From: Nocardioides baekrokdamisoli
GTDB taxonomy: Bacteria; Actinomycetota; Actinomycetes; Propionibacteriales; Nocardioidaceae
Length of the DNA: 64,000 nt
NCBI RefSeq assembly: GCF_003945325.1
Contig: NZ_AP019307.1
Span: 682,001-746,000, forward strand
Direction: 5' to 3'
A program made the translations under genes and the position numbers. The notes below the pieces were generated by a model. The model had not been told where the DNA came from. It searched no databases and saw only the letters and a program-made list of their open reading frames with translations. Of this stretch, positions 27,967 through 37,205 are shown in pieces. Within the stretch, counting starts at the first letter, position 1. The number at the start of each line of letters is the position of its first letter.

Positions 27967-28428
27967 GTGGCGATCTATCCCTACCCTGTACCCGACGTCG
28001 CCGAGTCGCTCGCTCTGAAACCCGGGTTCTGGCGCCAGCACCTGATTCAGGGCGGCGTGCCGCTGGAGCGCGAAGGGCGCGAGTTCCGCGTACGCCTCGT
28101 CAACGGCGACACCACGCCCGCCCGGTTCCAACGCGTCCTGCTCGGCTTCGATATCCCTAACCTCGTCGTCAACGGTCAGACCTATGCGTACGCGCCCCGA
28201 CTGCCGGTCGCTGTCGCCATCTGGTGCTTCCTCCCGATCGCGCTGGTGACGCTCGGCGGATTCATCCCTGCGGTCATCGGACTGCTGGCCGCGATCGGCA
28301 ATCTGCGGCTCATGCGCACCAATGCCCCGGTCTCCGCGAGGGCGCTGGCGAGCCTCGGACTCACGCTCGCCGCCACAACGATCGTGTTGCTGATCGGGAG
28401 TCTGCTGAACCACCTAGTGCATCGCTAG
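27967..28428 (+). CDS. Hypothetical membrane protein
   Basis: 153 aa from GTG 27967. Residues 1-75 look soluble (MAIYPYPVPDVAESLALKPG...). Two hydrophobic helices follow (VAIWCFLPIALVTLGGFIPAVIGLLAAI and LGLTLAATTIVLLIGSLLNHL). I do not recognise the family. It follows the GT-C-like gene by 12 bp and may be co-transcribed with it. Confidence 0.65.
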   Translation: MAIYPYPVPDVAESLALKPGFWRQHLIQGGVPLEREGREFRVRLVNGDTTPARFQRVLLGFDIPNLVVNGQTYAYAPRLPVAVAIWCFLPIALVTLGGFIPAVIGLLAAIGNLRLMRTNAPVSARALASLGLTLAATTIVLLIGSLLNHLVHR

Positions 28429-28494
28429 GTCCTTGCGTCAACCGGTGGGCTCGCCTACGGTTTGAATGTTGTTCAAGTGCTACCGGAGGCGACA

Positions 28495-29799
28495 TTGGAC
28501 GGGATCGACACGATCGTGATCGGCGCCGGGATCGCCGGTCTGACCGCCGCGCGCCAGTTGCAACGTGCAGGTCAGCGGGTGGTCGTCCTCGAGGCTCGGG
28601 ACCGGATCGGCGGACGCCTGCACACGCTGTGCACCGACGGCCTCGCCACGGACCTGGGTGCATCCTGGATTCACGGGATCGCCGACAACCCGCTGTTCGA
28701 CCTCGTCGAGTCGTTTGGCCTGGCGACCAGGGAGTTCACCGTCGGGAGTTTTCAGCCGGATGGTCGACCGATCGCCTACTTCGATCCGAACGGACAGCGG
28801 CTGAGCAACGCGGCCTGCGCCGCTTTCGTGCAGGACGTACGCACTGTGGATGCACAGCTGGCGATCGAGATCGCGGCCTCAGCGCCGTCAACGTCGTACG
28901 AGGACGTCGTCGAACGAAGCCTGGCCCGCATGCAGTGGGACGAGGACCGCCGGGAGCGAGTCCGTGAATTTCTCCGGCACCGGACCGAGGAACAGTACGG
29001 AGTCTGGATCGGCGACCTTGACGCCCACGGTCTGGACGACGACCAGGTCGACGGGGACGAGGTCGTCTTCCCAGACGGGTACGACGCCGTGGCGACCGCG
29101 CTCGCCAGCGGGCTGGACATCCGGCTCGGCACGGTGGTCACTGAAGTCGCCTGGGCAGCCGAGGGCGTACGCGTCACCGCAGACGAGACCTTGGTGGCAA
29201 CCCGAGCCGTCGTCACGGTTCCGGTCGGGGTGCTCCAGTCAGGGGACCTGACCTTCGTCCCTCCATTGCCCGCCACCGCGTCCGCGGCACTTGTCGGACT
29301 GCGGATGAACGCGTTCGAGAAGGTGTTCCTCACCTTCCCCGAGCGCTTCTGGGACGAGGGTCTGTACGCGTTCCGGCGCCAAGGCGAGTCCGGAGCCTGG
29401 TGGCACTCCTGGTACGACGTCACCTCTCGGGACGGCAGCCCGACGCTCCTGACATTCGCCGCCGGCCCCGCGGCTCGGGCGATCCGCGGCTGGGATGACG
29501 CCCGGGTCGCGGGCTCGGTGATGACCACCCTCCACGAGACCCATCCCGATGCGCCCGCGCCGACGAAGGTCCAGGTGACGCACTGGCAGGACGATCCGTA
29601 CGCCCGCGGCTCCTACGCGTACATGACCGTCGGCTCCCGGTGCGAGGATCACGACCTGCTGGCCACCCCGATCGGCGGAGTGCTGCATCTCGCGGGAGAG
29701 GCGACGTGGTCCGAGGACCCGGCGACGGTCACCGCCGCGTACCGGTCCGGCCATCGCGCCGCCGAGCACATCCTCGGCCGGACACTTCCGTTCACCTGA
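28495..29799 (+). CDS. Flavin monoamine oxidase family protein
   Basis: 434 aa from TTG 28495, with GGAGG five bases upstream; an alternative TTG at 28462 has no such site. The FAD dinucleotide-binding motif VIGAGIAGLTAARQL is at residues 8-22 and VVVLEARDRIGGR follows. The C-terminus has the FAD-contact segment LHLAGEATWSEDPATVTAAY. The family oxidises polyamines or other amines to aldehydes with H2O2. The substrate is open; some plant-like polyamine oxidases have the same architecture. A short TTGAA-N5-TTCAA palindrome lies at 28462-28476. Confidence 0.85.
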   Translation: MDGIDTIVIGAGIAGLTAARQLQRAGQRVVVLEARDRIGGRLHTLCTDGLATDLGASWIHGIADNPLFDLVESFGLATREFTVGSFQPDGRPIAYFDPNGQRLSNAACAAFVQDVRTVDAQLAIEIAASAPSTSYEDVVERSLARMQWDEDRRERVREFLRHRTEEQYGVWIGDLDAHGLDDDQVDGDEVVFPDGYDAVATALASGLDIRLGTVVTEVAWAAEGVRVTADETLVATRAVVTVPVGVLQSGDLTFVPPLPATASAALVGLRMNAFEKVFLTFPERFWDEGLYAFRRQGESGAWWHSWYDVTSRDGSPTLLTFAAGPAARAIRGWDDARVAGSVMTTLHETHPDAPAPTKVQVTHWQDDPYARGSYAYMTVGSRCEDHDLLATPIGGVLHLAGEATWSEDPATVTAAYRSGHRAAEHILGRTLPFT

Positions 29800-29817
29800 G
29801 CCGCGAGGACCGCGTCC

Positions 29818-30522
29818 TCACATCAGGGCGATGTTGAAACTGCCGTCCGCCGCATTCCCGGTGGTCGTGCTCGAGGTGTGCACGATGATGCAGTCGATCT
29901 CGGGTGTCGTCGGCGACGCGTCCTGACAGTTGAACGCCCCACCGATCGAGACCGTGATCGAGGAGAGGGTCGAGGAGACGATCGGGAATCCCAGGGTCAA
30001 CCCCATCTTGTTGGCATTGGGCTTGTTGCCGAAGACGACCTCGTACGCACCGGGGCCGGTCTTCTTGACCAGGACCGTCGACCCGTACGTCGCTGAGTTG
30101 CACACCCACCCACCGAAGACACCTGCGGTGTCGAAGTCCGTGGTGGAGGCACTGAAGCCGGAGACAGCGGCCTCCGCCAACACCCCGCCTGATTGACAGG
30201 AGCGCTGGAAGCCCGACGAACTGATCCCGTTGAGCTTGTCGGCATTGAGGTTGGCGACCTTCCCCGCGCCGGCACTGATCGCCATCGGCGCATGGCCGGA
30301 CGGGACGATGAGCGTCAGCGCCGGTCCCGATCCGTTGTTGCGGACGGCCAGTTGCGAGGACGATGTCGAGCCGATGAGCGAGGTGGAGGCATTGACCGAG
30401 TTGGCTCTGCCAAGGTTGAAGATCCCGCCGACGCCGGTGCCCGCGAGGGCCGACGTACCGAGGACGAGGGCAGTGGCGAAGACACCACCGGCGACCGCGC
30501 TGCGCATGCTGAATCCGGACAT
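29818..30522 (-). CDS. Secreted hypothetical protein
   Basis: 234 aa from ATG 30522, with GGAGGTG upstream. A signal peptide is visible (MSGFSMRSAVAGGVFATALV, with a likely cut after the following LGTSALA). The body has the motif NLNADKLNGISSSGF, a short element recurring in many secreted actinobacterial proteins of unknown role, and then a beta-rich C-terminus with two cysteines likely disulphide-bonded. No catalytic motif is seen. Convergent with the amine oxidase gene. Confidence 0.75.
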   Translation of the reverse strand: MSGFSMRSAVAGGVFATALVLGTSALAGTGVGGIFNLGRANSVNASTSLIGSTSSSQLAVRNNGSGPALTLIVPSGHAPMAISAGAGKVANLNADKLNGISSSGFQRSCQSGGVLAEAAVSGFSASTTDFDTAGVFGGWVCNSATYGSTVLVKKTGPGAYEVVFGNKPNANKMGLTLGFPIVSSTLSSITVSIGGAFNCQDASPTTPEIDCIIVHTSSTTTGNAADGSFNIALM

Positions 30523-30604
30523 GAAACACCTCCGTATGAGCGACCTGATCACACGCTAGTGCTCAGATCTCCCGGCCGCGAGGGGTCAGTCGGCCCGGAC
30601 ATGA

Positions 30605-30639
30605 CGATGGGCCCGCAGGAGTTGCCTGCGGGCCCATCG
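30605..30639 (-). terminator. Intrinsic terminator hairpin
   Basis: A perfect 14-15 bp stem, CGATGGGCCCGCAGG with CCTGCGGGCCCATCG around AGTT. It lies just after the 3' end of the small gene at 30649-30879 and before the start of the secreted-protein gene, so it ends the former. Confidence 0.85.
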
Positions 30640-30648
30640 CCGTCAGAT

Positions 30649-30879
30649 TCAGTCCTCGTCGACCGGCTCGTCCTCGGCCCGACGGTCCTCGGCCGCGATC
30701 CTGGCCTGGTCACGCAACTCGAACAGTTCCGTGGCGAGGTTGCCGATCGCACCAGCGACGTCCTTGACGGCGTTCGTCAGGATCTTCGACACGTCCTGGA
30801 CGGTGTCCGCAGCCACCTCGACGGCGCCCTGGACGGTGTCCTTGCGGATCTCACTCTTCGACAGTCGCGTTTCGCTCAC
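30649..30879 (-). CDS. Small acidic helical protein, hypothetical
   Basis: 76 aa (MSETRLSKSEIRKDTVQGAV...), an amphipathic helical sequence rich in Val, Ala, Asp and Glu, ending in an acidic tail. No family is recognised. Its coding quality (codon positions) and its own terminator support it as real. It lies 25 bp downstream of the desaturase gene on the same strand and could be part of that transcript. Confidence 0.6.
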   Translation of the reverse strand: MSETRLSKSEIRKDTVQGAVEVAADTVQDVSKILTNAVKDVAGAIGNLATELFELRDQARIAAEDRRAEDEPVDED

Positions 30880-30904
30880 GTCGACGATTCTCCCTCAGCG
30901 GCGC

Positions 30905-32068
30905 TCAGGCCGCCATCGGCGCAGCGGTCACCTCGGTCACAGCGGTGACCTTGCGGCGCGGCGTCGGGAACGACAGTCGCACGATCTTGGCGAACACCGA
31001 CCCGAGCTGACGGTGCAGCGGACCGCTGTTGTACGGCAGGTCGTACCGCTCGCAGATCTCACGGATCTCGGCAGCGATCTCCGGGTAGCGACGGGCCGGC
31101 AGGTCCGGGAACAGGTGGTGCTCGATCTGGTGCGACAGGTTGCCGCTCATCACATGCATCAACTTGCTGCCGGAGATGTTCGCCGAGCCGAGCAGCTGGC
31201 GGTAGTACCAGTGGCCCCGGGTCTCGTTCTCGCACTCCTCGATCGTGAACGTCTGGGCACCGGCCGGGAAGTGGCCGCAGAAGATGATGTTGAAGGTCCA
31301 GATGTTGCGCACGATGTTGGCGGTGAAGTTGCCGGCGAAGGTGAGCGGGAACAGCGGGCCGGTCAGCAGGGGCCACATGATGTAGTCCTTGGTGACCTGC
31401 TTCTTGACCTTCTTCCAGATCCGGGCACCGATGTCGCGGTTCTCGGCCCAGGTACGGCGACCGGCGACGAGTTCGTCGACCTCGAGATCATGGACGCCGA
31501 CGCCCCATTCGAAGAGCATCATCAACCCGAAGGCGTACGCCGCGTTGCCGAGGTAGTACGGGCGCCACGGCTGGTCCTCGGCCATGCGCAGGATGCCGTA
31601 CCCGACGTCGCGGTCCTTGCCGACGATGTTGGTGTACGTGTGGTGCATGTAGTTGTGGCCGTACTTCCAGTTCTCGGCCGGAGCCATGGTGTCCCAGTCG
31701 AACACGCGCGAGTTGTAGTCCGGGTCGCCGAGCCAGTCGTACTGACCGTGCATGACGTTGTGACCGATCTCCATGTTGTCGAGGATCTTGCTCACCGAGA
31801 GCGCAGCCACGGCCGGCAACCAGCCGATGACCGGCAGGTAGAACAGCGCCCGGCCGGCGATCTCGCAGCGACGCTGGATCCTGACGATCTTGTAGAGGTA
31901 CTCACGGTCGACCTCGCCGAGGTCGGCGATGACCCGGGCGCGGATCGCGTCGAGCTCGACGCCGAAGGCGTCCATCTGCTCGGGCGTCAGGGTCGGGACA
32001 GCCTCGTCCTCGCGGAACTTGAACGGGTTCTTCAGCGCAATCTTGTTCATCACAGTCGTGGTCATCAC
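30905..32068 (-). CDS. Membrane fatty-acyl desaturase (DesA3-like)
   Basis: 387 aa with the three histidine clusters of membrane desaturases: GHNVMHGQYDW (residues 102-112), GHNYMHHTYTN (137-147) and HQIEHHLFPD near residue 312. These bind the di-iron centre that introduces a cis double bond, probably delta-9 in stearoyl-CoA by analogy with mycobacterial DesA3. Hydrophobic pairs separate the boxes. The electron donor is the ferredoxin-reductase gene 7 bp upstream in the same operon. Control is expected through the palindromic operator at 33193-33210. Confidence 0.9.
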   Translation of the reverse strand: MMTTTVMNKIALKNPFKFREDEAVPTLTPEQMDAFGVELDAIRARVIADLGEVDREYLYKIVRIQRRCEIAGRALFYLPVIGWLPAVAALSVSKILDNMEIGHNVMHGQYDWLGDPDYNSRVFDWDTMAPAENWKYGHNYMHHTYTNIVGKDRDVGYGILRMAEDQPWRPYYLGNAAYAFGLMMLFEWGVGVHDLEVDELVAGRRTWAENRDIGARIWKKVKKQVTKDYIMWPLLTGPLFPLTFAGNFTANIVRNIWTFNIIFCGHFPAGAQTFTIEECENETRGHWYYRQLLGSANISGSKLMHVMSGNLSHQIEHHLFPDLPARRYPEIAAEIREICERYDLPYNSGPLHRQLGSVFAKIVRLSFPTPRRKVTAVTEVTAAPMAA

Positions 32069-32075
32069 AGTGTCC

Positions 32076-33155
32076 TTAGAGATCGATGACGCAGTCGCCC
32101 TCGGGGGCGCTCACGCAGATTCGGATGTCTTCGTCGGGGAGTTCAGAGGTCTCGCCGGTCAGCACGTTGCGGACCAGGCCGGACTTCTTCGTGGCGGTGC
32201 AGGAGAAGCAGATACCCATGCGGCAGCCGAACTCGGGCGTGAGGCCGGCGGCCTCGGCCTGCTCGAGCACGGTCTCACCGGAATTGGCCGACTCGGTCCC
32301 GGTGCGGGCGTACGAGATCTGGCCGCCGGCGACGCCGGTCGACTTCGGGGGCTGGAAGTACTCGGTGCTGAGCGCCTCGCTGTCCGCGTACGCGGCCTTG
32401 ACCGCCTCCATCAGCGGAGCCGGACCACAGGCCCAGGTCGGGATCTCGGAGTACTCGCCCAGCAGTTTGGTGAGGTACGCCGGGGACAGGTTGGGGTCGC
32501 CCGCCTCGGGGTGCAGCAGGTGGATGTCGACGCCGTTGCCGGCGATCCCCGCGAGCTCCTCGCGGAAGATCTGGTGGTCCTCGCTGCGGGCGTAGTGCAG
32601 GAAGGTGACCTGACCGCGGTGCGTACGCCGCTGGAGCGAGCGCAGCATCGACATCAGCGGGGTGATCCCGGAGCCACCGGAGATCAGCACGATGCGCTCG
32701 GGCACCCGGTCGGGAAGGACGAAGTCACCCTCGGCCTGGGAGAGATGCACCATCTGCCCCGGCTTGGCCTCGTACGCCAGGAAGCTGGAGACGCTCGGCA
32801 CCCGGTCCGGGTTGGCGCGCACCGTGATGGTGAACCGCTCCCCCGGCTTCGAGTCAGCGCTGGAGACCGAGAAGACGCGGGTCGTACGCCGAGTGCCATC
32901 GACCTCGACGCCGACGCTGACGTGCTGGCCGGCGCGGTGGCCGGCCCAGGTCGAGGTCGGCTGCAACGTCACGGTGGCCACGCGCGGCTCGCCCGGGAGG
33001 TCGACCTCGTGGTGGATGTCGACGATGCGGGCGCGGACCTCGTGGGCGGCCCACATCGGGTTGATGTGCTTGAGATAACGGTCGACGCCATGGGGCGTGG
33101 TGAGCGCAGCCACTGCGTTCGAGCGCAGGATGCGGGTGCCGAGTGCGACAGCCAT
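32076..33155 (-). CDS. Ferredoxin reductase, electron donor for the desaturase
   Basis: 359 aa from ATG 33155, with GGGAGG five bases upstream. An N-terminal FAD domain (RVFSVSSADS), an NAD domain (LISGGSGITPLMSMLRSLQ) and a C-terminal plant-type 2Fe-2S domain (FGCRMGICFSCTATK) are arranged as in Rv3230c, the partner of DesA3 in M. tuberculosis. It passes electrons from NAD(P)H to the desaturase. First gene of the two-gene operon. The longer frame to 33209 would run into the operator and is not used. Confidence 0.9.
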   Translation of the reverse strand: MAVALGTRILRSNAVAALTTPHGVDRYLKHINPMWAAHEVRARIVDIHHEVDLPGEPRVATVTLQPTSTWAGHRAGQHVSVGVEVDGTRRTTRVFSVSSADSKPGERFTITVRANPDRVPSVSSFLAYEAKPGQMVHLSQAEGDFVLPDRVPERIVLISGGSGITPLMSMLRSLQRRTHRGQVTFLHYARSEDHQIFREELAGIAGNGVDIHLLHPEAGDPNLSPAYLTKLLGEYSEIPTWACGPAPLMEAVKAAYADSEALSTEYFQPPKSTGVAGGQISYARTGTESANSGETVLEQAEAAGLTPEFGCRMGICFSCTATKKSGLVRNVLTGETSELPDEDIRICVSAPEGDCVIDL

Positions 33156-33192
33156 GGGGACCTCCCTTCGCAGTGTCTGGACAACAAGTTTC

Positions 33193-33243
33193 AGTGAACG
33201 TTTGTTCACTAGAACTATCTCCGGGGATGCCCTGCACGGTCAA
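33193..33243 (-). promoter_or_regulatory. Desaturase operon promoter and TetR-type operator
   Basis: On the minus strand TTGACC (33238-33243) and GATAGT (33214-33219) are spaced by 18 bp. Right after the -10 lies AGTGAACAAACGTTCACT (33193-33210), a palindrome with perfect 7-bp arms and a 4-bp centre, so it covers the transcription start. The half-site GTTCACT recurs near 33283-33289, in front of the divergent TetR gene. The sequence resembles DesT/FabR-type operators of unsaturated-fatty-acid genes; the regulator is inferred to be the TetR protein next door. Confidence 0.75.
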
Positions 33244-33341
33244 GGACGTGACGACGTGATCCCAGACACGGTGCACATGCGTTCACTCAATGAGAGATCG
33301 TCTGATCGTGGGTCGACGAGGTCGTCCTCTACGATGGCGTC

Positions 33342-33974
33342 GTGACCGAGACCGCCTCACGCGCTGACCAGAAGGCGCGGACTCGCCAGGCGATCTTGGA
33401 CGCCGCCCTCACGCTGACCGCTGATTCCAGCCTGGTCGCCCTGTCGTTGCGACAGGTCGCCAAGGAGGTCGGCATCGTCCCGACCGCCTTCTATCGCCAT
33501 TTCGCGTCGGTCGACGACCTGGGGCTCGCACTGGTCGATGAATCGTTCGCGCTGCTCCGTGCGATGTTGCGGGATGTCCGGCGGCCTGAGGCCGGCGCGA
33601 CCTTCATCGGCATCGCGGACGCCTCGGTGGAGATCCTCGCCGACCACGTCTCACGTCAGCGGGCGCACTACGTCTTCATCGCCCGCGAACTGGTGGCCGG
33701 CCCGGCTCCGGTCCGCGACGCGATCCGGCTCGAGATCGAACGGGCCGAGGGCGATCTCGCCACCGATCTGGCTCGAGTCCCGGCCACCCGCGAATGGTCG
33801 ACCTCGGACCTGCATGCACTCTCGGCCCTGATCGTGTCGGCCATGGTCGGCACCGCGCAGTCGATGGCCACCGCCCGTCCCGAGCAGGCCGCGCGGATCG
33901 CCGATCAGGCCCGGACACAACTGCGGATGGTGCTGATCGGCGCCTTCAGTTGGCGCTCCGGCGAACGGGACTGA
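33342..33974 (+). CDS. TetR family regulator, probable desaturase repressor (FabR/DesT-like)
   Basis: 210 aa from GTG 33342. The helix-turn-helix covers residues about 12-58 (TRQAILDAALTL...SLRQVAKEVGIVPTAFYRHF), followed by a helical ligand domain. It is divergent from the reductase-desaturase operon, and the intergenic region carries the AGTGAAC-N4-GTTCACT operator plus a further half-site. By analogy with DesT and FabR it would sense acyl-CoA saturation. The link to the operator is inference from position. Confidence 0.85.
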   Translation: MTETASRADQKARTRQAILDAALTLTADSSLVALSLRQVAKEVGIVPTAFYRHFASVDDLGLALVDESFALLRAMLRDVRRPEAGATFIGIADASVEILADHVSRQRAHYVFIARELVAGPAPVRDAIRLEIERAEGDLATDLARVPATREWSTSDLHALSALIVSAMVGTAQSMATARPEQAARIADQARTQLRMVLIGAFSWRSGERD

Positions 33975-33983
33975 CCACGTCTC

Positions 33984-35444
33984 CTAGTGCCCGGAGCCGC
34001 CTTCAGGGGCATCCACCCGAGTCGGAAGCAGCACAGCCATCCCCAGGACGACCAGGCCGAACACGGTGCCCGCCATCAAGGCCCACTGAAGCCCGCCGAC
34101 AAAGGCGTGCGCCGGCGATGCGCCACCGTTGGCCAACGACGTCGACCGGCCCTTGAGGATCGCGACCAGCAGCGCCATCCCTGCCGCGCCGGCGACCTGC
34201 TGGGAGGTGCCCAGCAGTGAACTTCCGTGCGAGTACAGGTGCTGCGGCAGCGAACCGAGTCCCATGGTGAACACCGGCGTGAACACCATCGCCAAGCCGG
34301 ACATCAGCGAGACATGGAGCACGAGGATCTCCCAATAGGGCGTGTCCAGCTGGATCTGGCTCAACAGGCCCAGACCGAGCACGAGGATGGCGGCTCCCGG
34401 GATCACCAACAGACGAGAGCCATGCTTGTCGTAGACCTTCCCGACCTGTGGGCCGAGGAGCCCCATCGCGAGGCCACCGGGCATGACCAGAAGTCCGGTC
34501 CACAGGGTGCTGAGGTGGCGGTAGTTCTGCAGGTAGAGCGGCAGCAACACCATCGCGCCGAAGAACGCCATGAACGCGGCAGACATCAGCACGATCGCCA
34601 CCGCGAACGTCCGAATCCTCAGGGTTCGCAGGTCGAGCAGCGGCGTGCCCACGCGCTGGAGCCGCAGTTGATACGCAACGAAGGACGCCACGAGGAGCGC
34701 ACCGGTCGTGGCGAACGCCACCGGCGTCACCCAGCCGCCGGCGCCGAACTTGCTCAGGCCAAACACCAGGCTCGCGAAACCACCGCTCGCCAGGAGCACG
34801 CTCAGCCAACTCACCGCAGACGCCTGCGGCTCCCCGATGTTCGGGATCTTGCGGAAGCCGGCGATCCCCATGAGCGCGGCGAGCGGAAGCACGACAGCGA
34901 AGATCAGCCGCCATGAACCCACCTCGAGCAACAGACCCGAGACCGTCGGCCCCAGCGCCGGAGCCACCGAGATAGCCATGGTGACATTCCCCATCACCCG
35001 GCCGCGGTCGGCCATCGGCACCACGGTCATCAGGGTGGTCATCAGCAGAGGCATCATCACCGCCGTGCCGCAGGCCTGCACGCCGCGGGCCACCAACAGG
35101 ACCTCGAACGACGGTGCCAGCGCGCCGATCAGGGTGCCGGCGCAGAACGTCGTCATCGCCACCGCATACGCCGTCCGCGTCGAGACACGTTGCAGGAACC
35201 AGCCGGTGAGCGGGATGACCGAGGCCATCGTCAGCATGAACACCGTGGTGATCCACTGGCTGGTGCGTTCGTCGATCCTGAAGTCAGACATCAGGCGAGG
35301 CATCGCGTTGACCATCGTGGTCTCGTTGAGGATCACCACGAAGGTCGAGGCAACCAACAACTTCACGACCAGCGGCGTCCGCCCGGTCGACTCAGCGACG
35401 GGCGCCGCAACGTACTGCTCGTCGGTGTCAGACAGCGCGCTCAT
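33984..35444 (-). CDS. MFS transporter, DHA2 family drug exporter
   Basis: 486 aa with about 14 hydrophobic segments, the DHA2 (EmrB/QacA) type. The start (MSALSDTDEQY) has AAGGAG upstream. Motif A-like PLTGWFLQRVSTR and motif C-like GPTVSGLLLEVGSWRLIF are visible. Predicted proton-coupled export of drugs or metabolites; the substrate is unknown. It is convergent with the TetR gene, 9 bp between stops. The upstream region (35445-35583) holds an imperfect palindrome around CCGTACGG that could be an operator, and no gene. Confidence 0.88.
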   Translation of the reverse strand: MSALSDTDEQYVAAPVAESTGRTPLVVKLLVASTFVVILNETTMVNAMPRLMSDFRIDERTSQWITTVFMLTMASVIPLTGWFLQRVSTRTAYAVAMTTFCAGTLIGALAPSFEVLLVARGVQACGTAVMMPLLMTTLMTVVPMADRGRVMGNVTMAISVAPALGPTVSGLLLEVGSWRLIFAVVLPLAALMGIAGFRKIPNIGEPQASAVSWLSVLLASGGFASLVFGLSKFGAGGWVTPVAFATTGALLVASFVAYQLRLQRVGTPLLDLRTLRIRTFAVAIVLMSAAFMAFFGAMVLLPLYLQNYRHLSTLWTGLLVMPGGLAMGLLGPQVGKVYDKHGSRLLVIPGAAILVLGLGLLSQIQLDTPYWEILVLHVSLMSGLAMVFTPVFTMGLGSLPQHLYSHGSSLLGTSQQVAGAAGMALLVAILKGRSTSLANGGASPAHAFVGGLQWALMAGTVFGLVVLGMAVLLPTRVDAPEGGSGH

Positions 35445-35583
35445 GGATCTCCTTCAAAGTTCGTGACGGCCGTACGGTCGTTCACCTACTCCACGAACGG
35501 GAACCGGCGAATACGACACGGGTGGCTCTGGAATCAACCTAGAAGGGACCACCGACAATTCCGAATCAATATCCGGAATCGGC

Positions 35584-36231
35584 TCAGCGGGGCCTGATCA
35601 CGACCTCGGGGATCAGCGCGTCGTTCGGAAGATCAATGATCTCCACGACCTTCCGGGCGACGGTCTCGGGCCGGATCCAGCGCTCGGCGTCGTACGCGGA
35701 GCCCTCCTGCGCATGGACCGACTCCTGCATCGGCGTGGCCGTACGCCCCGGGAAGATCGACGTCACGCGCAGCGACTTCTCCTCCTCGCGCAGGCCGTCG
35801 GCCAACGCGCGCAGACCGTGCTTCGACGCCGCGTACGCACTCCAACCGGCCGACACCCTCAGGCCGGCGCCGGAGTTCACGAAGACCACAGTGCCCTGAG
35901 CGCGACGAAGCGCGGGCAGCGCGATCCGGGTGAGCATCGCAGGAGCCAGCAGGTTGATCCTGAACTGGCTCTCCCAGTCCTCTTGCGCTGAATCCGCAAT
36001 GGCGCCGAGAGTGATGGTTCCCGCCGAGTGCACCACCGCGTCGATCTCCTCGGGCAGGTCGGCGACCGTCAGCGAGAGCGGTTCGGCAAGATCGGCCACG
36101 ATCGCGTGGTCCCGGGGATCGGCCCTGGACGCATCGCGTACGACCACCCACAGCTCGTCCCCGCGCTCACGCAGGATCCGCGCGACCTCCTGCCCGATGC
36201 CCGACGTGGCTCCGGTGAGCAGGACCTTCAC
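35584..36231 (-). CDS. SDR family oxidoreductase
   Basis: 215 aa. The classical short-chain dehydrogenase marks are present: GATSGIGQEVA (residues 7-17), NSGAGLRVSAG around the catalytic Ser, and YAASKHGL with the catalytic Tyr-x3-Lys. It would use NAD(P)(H) on an unknown alcohol or ketone. Its start overlaps the stop of the MDR gene by 4 bp, so the two form one operon. Confidence 0.88.
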   Translation of the reverse strand: MKVLLTGATSGIGQEVARILRERGDELWVVVRDASRADPRDHAIVADLAEPLSLTVADLPEEIDAVVHSAGTITLGAIADSAQEDWESQFRINLLAPAMLTRIALPALRRAQGTVVFVNSGAGLRVSAGWSAYAASKHGLRALADGLREEEKSLRVTSIFPGRTATPMQESVHAQEGSAYDAERWIRPETVARKVVEIIDLPNDALIPEVVIRPR

Positions 36232-37196
36232 CTCGTCAGCACGATCTTCCCGAAGACGTCGCCGTCGCGGATCGCCTCGAAGCCCTGCCGCGCGTCCTCC
36301 ATGGCGATCTGGCGGTCGATCAGCGGACGCTGGCCGGTCGCATCGAGCATCTGGACCAGCGACGCGAGCTCGCTTCGCGTGCCCATCGTCGATCCGATCA
36401 CCCTCAGCTGCAGGAAGAAGATGTGCGGCAACATCGCATTGTCGAGGTTCGGACCCGAGGTGTTGCCCGACGTGACCAACGTGCCGCCCGGACGCAACGA
36501 GCGGATCGAGTGCTCCCAGGTGGCTCGGCCGATCGTCTCCATCACCGCGTCGACCTTGAACGGGAGTTTCTCGTTCGACCCGAACACTTCGTGAGCGCCG
36601 ATCTCGATCGCGCGTACGCGCTTGGCCTCATCGCGCGAGGTCGCGTACACCTTGAGGCCTGCGGCACGTGCGAGGACGATGCAGGCGGTTGCGACACCGC
36701 CACCGGCGCCCTGGACGAGTACGGAATCGCCGGCCTTCAGACCGCCTTGGGTGAACAACATCCGGTACGCAGTCAGCCAGGCCGTCGGGAGGCAGGCAGC
36801 CTCAGCGAACGACAGCGACGCGGGCTTGGCGATCACGTTCGAGCGCGGCACCGCCACCCGTTCGGCGAACGTGCCCTGGTGGAGTTCCGAGAGCAGCGAG
36901 CGCTTCGGGTCGAGGGTCTCGTCGCCGGCCCAGTCGGGCGAGGAGATGACAGCGTGGACCACGACCTCGCTGCCATCCTCGTCGAGGCCCGCGGCGTCGC
37001 AGCCCAGGATCATCGGGAGCCGCTCGGCCTTGAGCCCGACACCCTTGAGCGACCAGAGGTCGTGGTGATTGAGACTCGCGGCCTTCACAGTGACCGTGGT
37101 CCAGCCGTCTGGCACGACCGGCTCGGGACGCTCGCCCAGGACCAACTGGCTCAGTGGATCTTCGGCCGAGGCGCCGTTGGCGTACACAGCAAACAT
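36228..37196 (-). CDS. Zinc-binding/quinone-type medium-chain dehydrogenase
   Basis: 322 aa MDR-superfamily protein. It has a GroES-like N-terminal domain (SLNHHDLWSLKGVG), the NAD(P) loop VLVQGAGGGVATACIVLARA in the middle and a C-terminal ADH_zinc_N-type region. The catalytic-zinc ligands of true alcohol dehydrogenases are not clear, so a quinone-reductase-like role is more likely. Coupled to the SDR gene downstream; the substrate is unknown. Confidence 0.85.
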   Translation of the reverse strand: MFAVYANGASAEDPLSQLVLGERPEPVVPDGWTTVTVKAASLNHHDLWSLKGVGLKAERLPMILGCDAAGLDEDGSEVVVHAVISSPDWAGDETLDPKRSLLSELHQGTFAERVAVPRSNVIAKPASLSFAEAACLPTAWLTAYRMLFTQGGLKAGDSVLVQGAGGGVATACIVLARAAGLKVYATSRDEAKRVRAIEIGAHEVFGSNEKLPFKVDAVMETIGRATWEHSIRSLRPGGTLVTSGNTSGPNLDNAMLPHIFFLQLRVIGSTMGTRSELASLVQMLDATGQRPLIDRQIAMEDARQGFEAIRDGDVFGKIVLTR

Positions 37197-37205
37197 GGCT
37201 TCAAC

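Noticed and set aside
35555..35583. ATTCCG/CGGAAT hairpin after the SDR gene as a terminator
   Set aside because: The stem is only 6-7 bp with a 9-10-base loop and no T run, so it is too weak to call.
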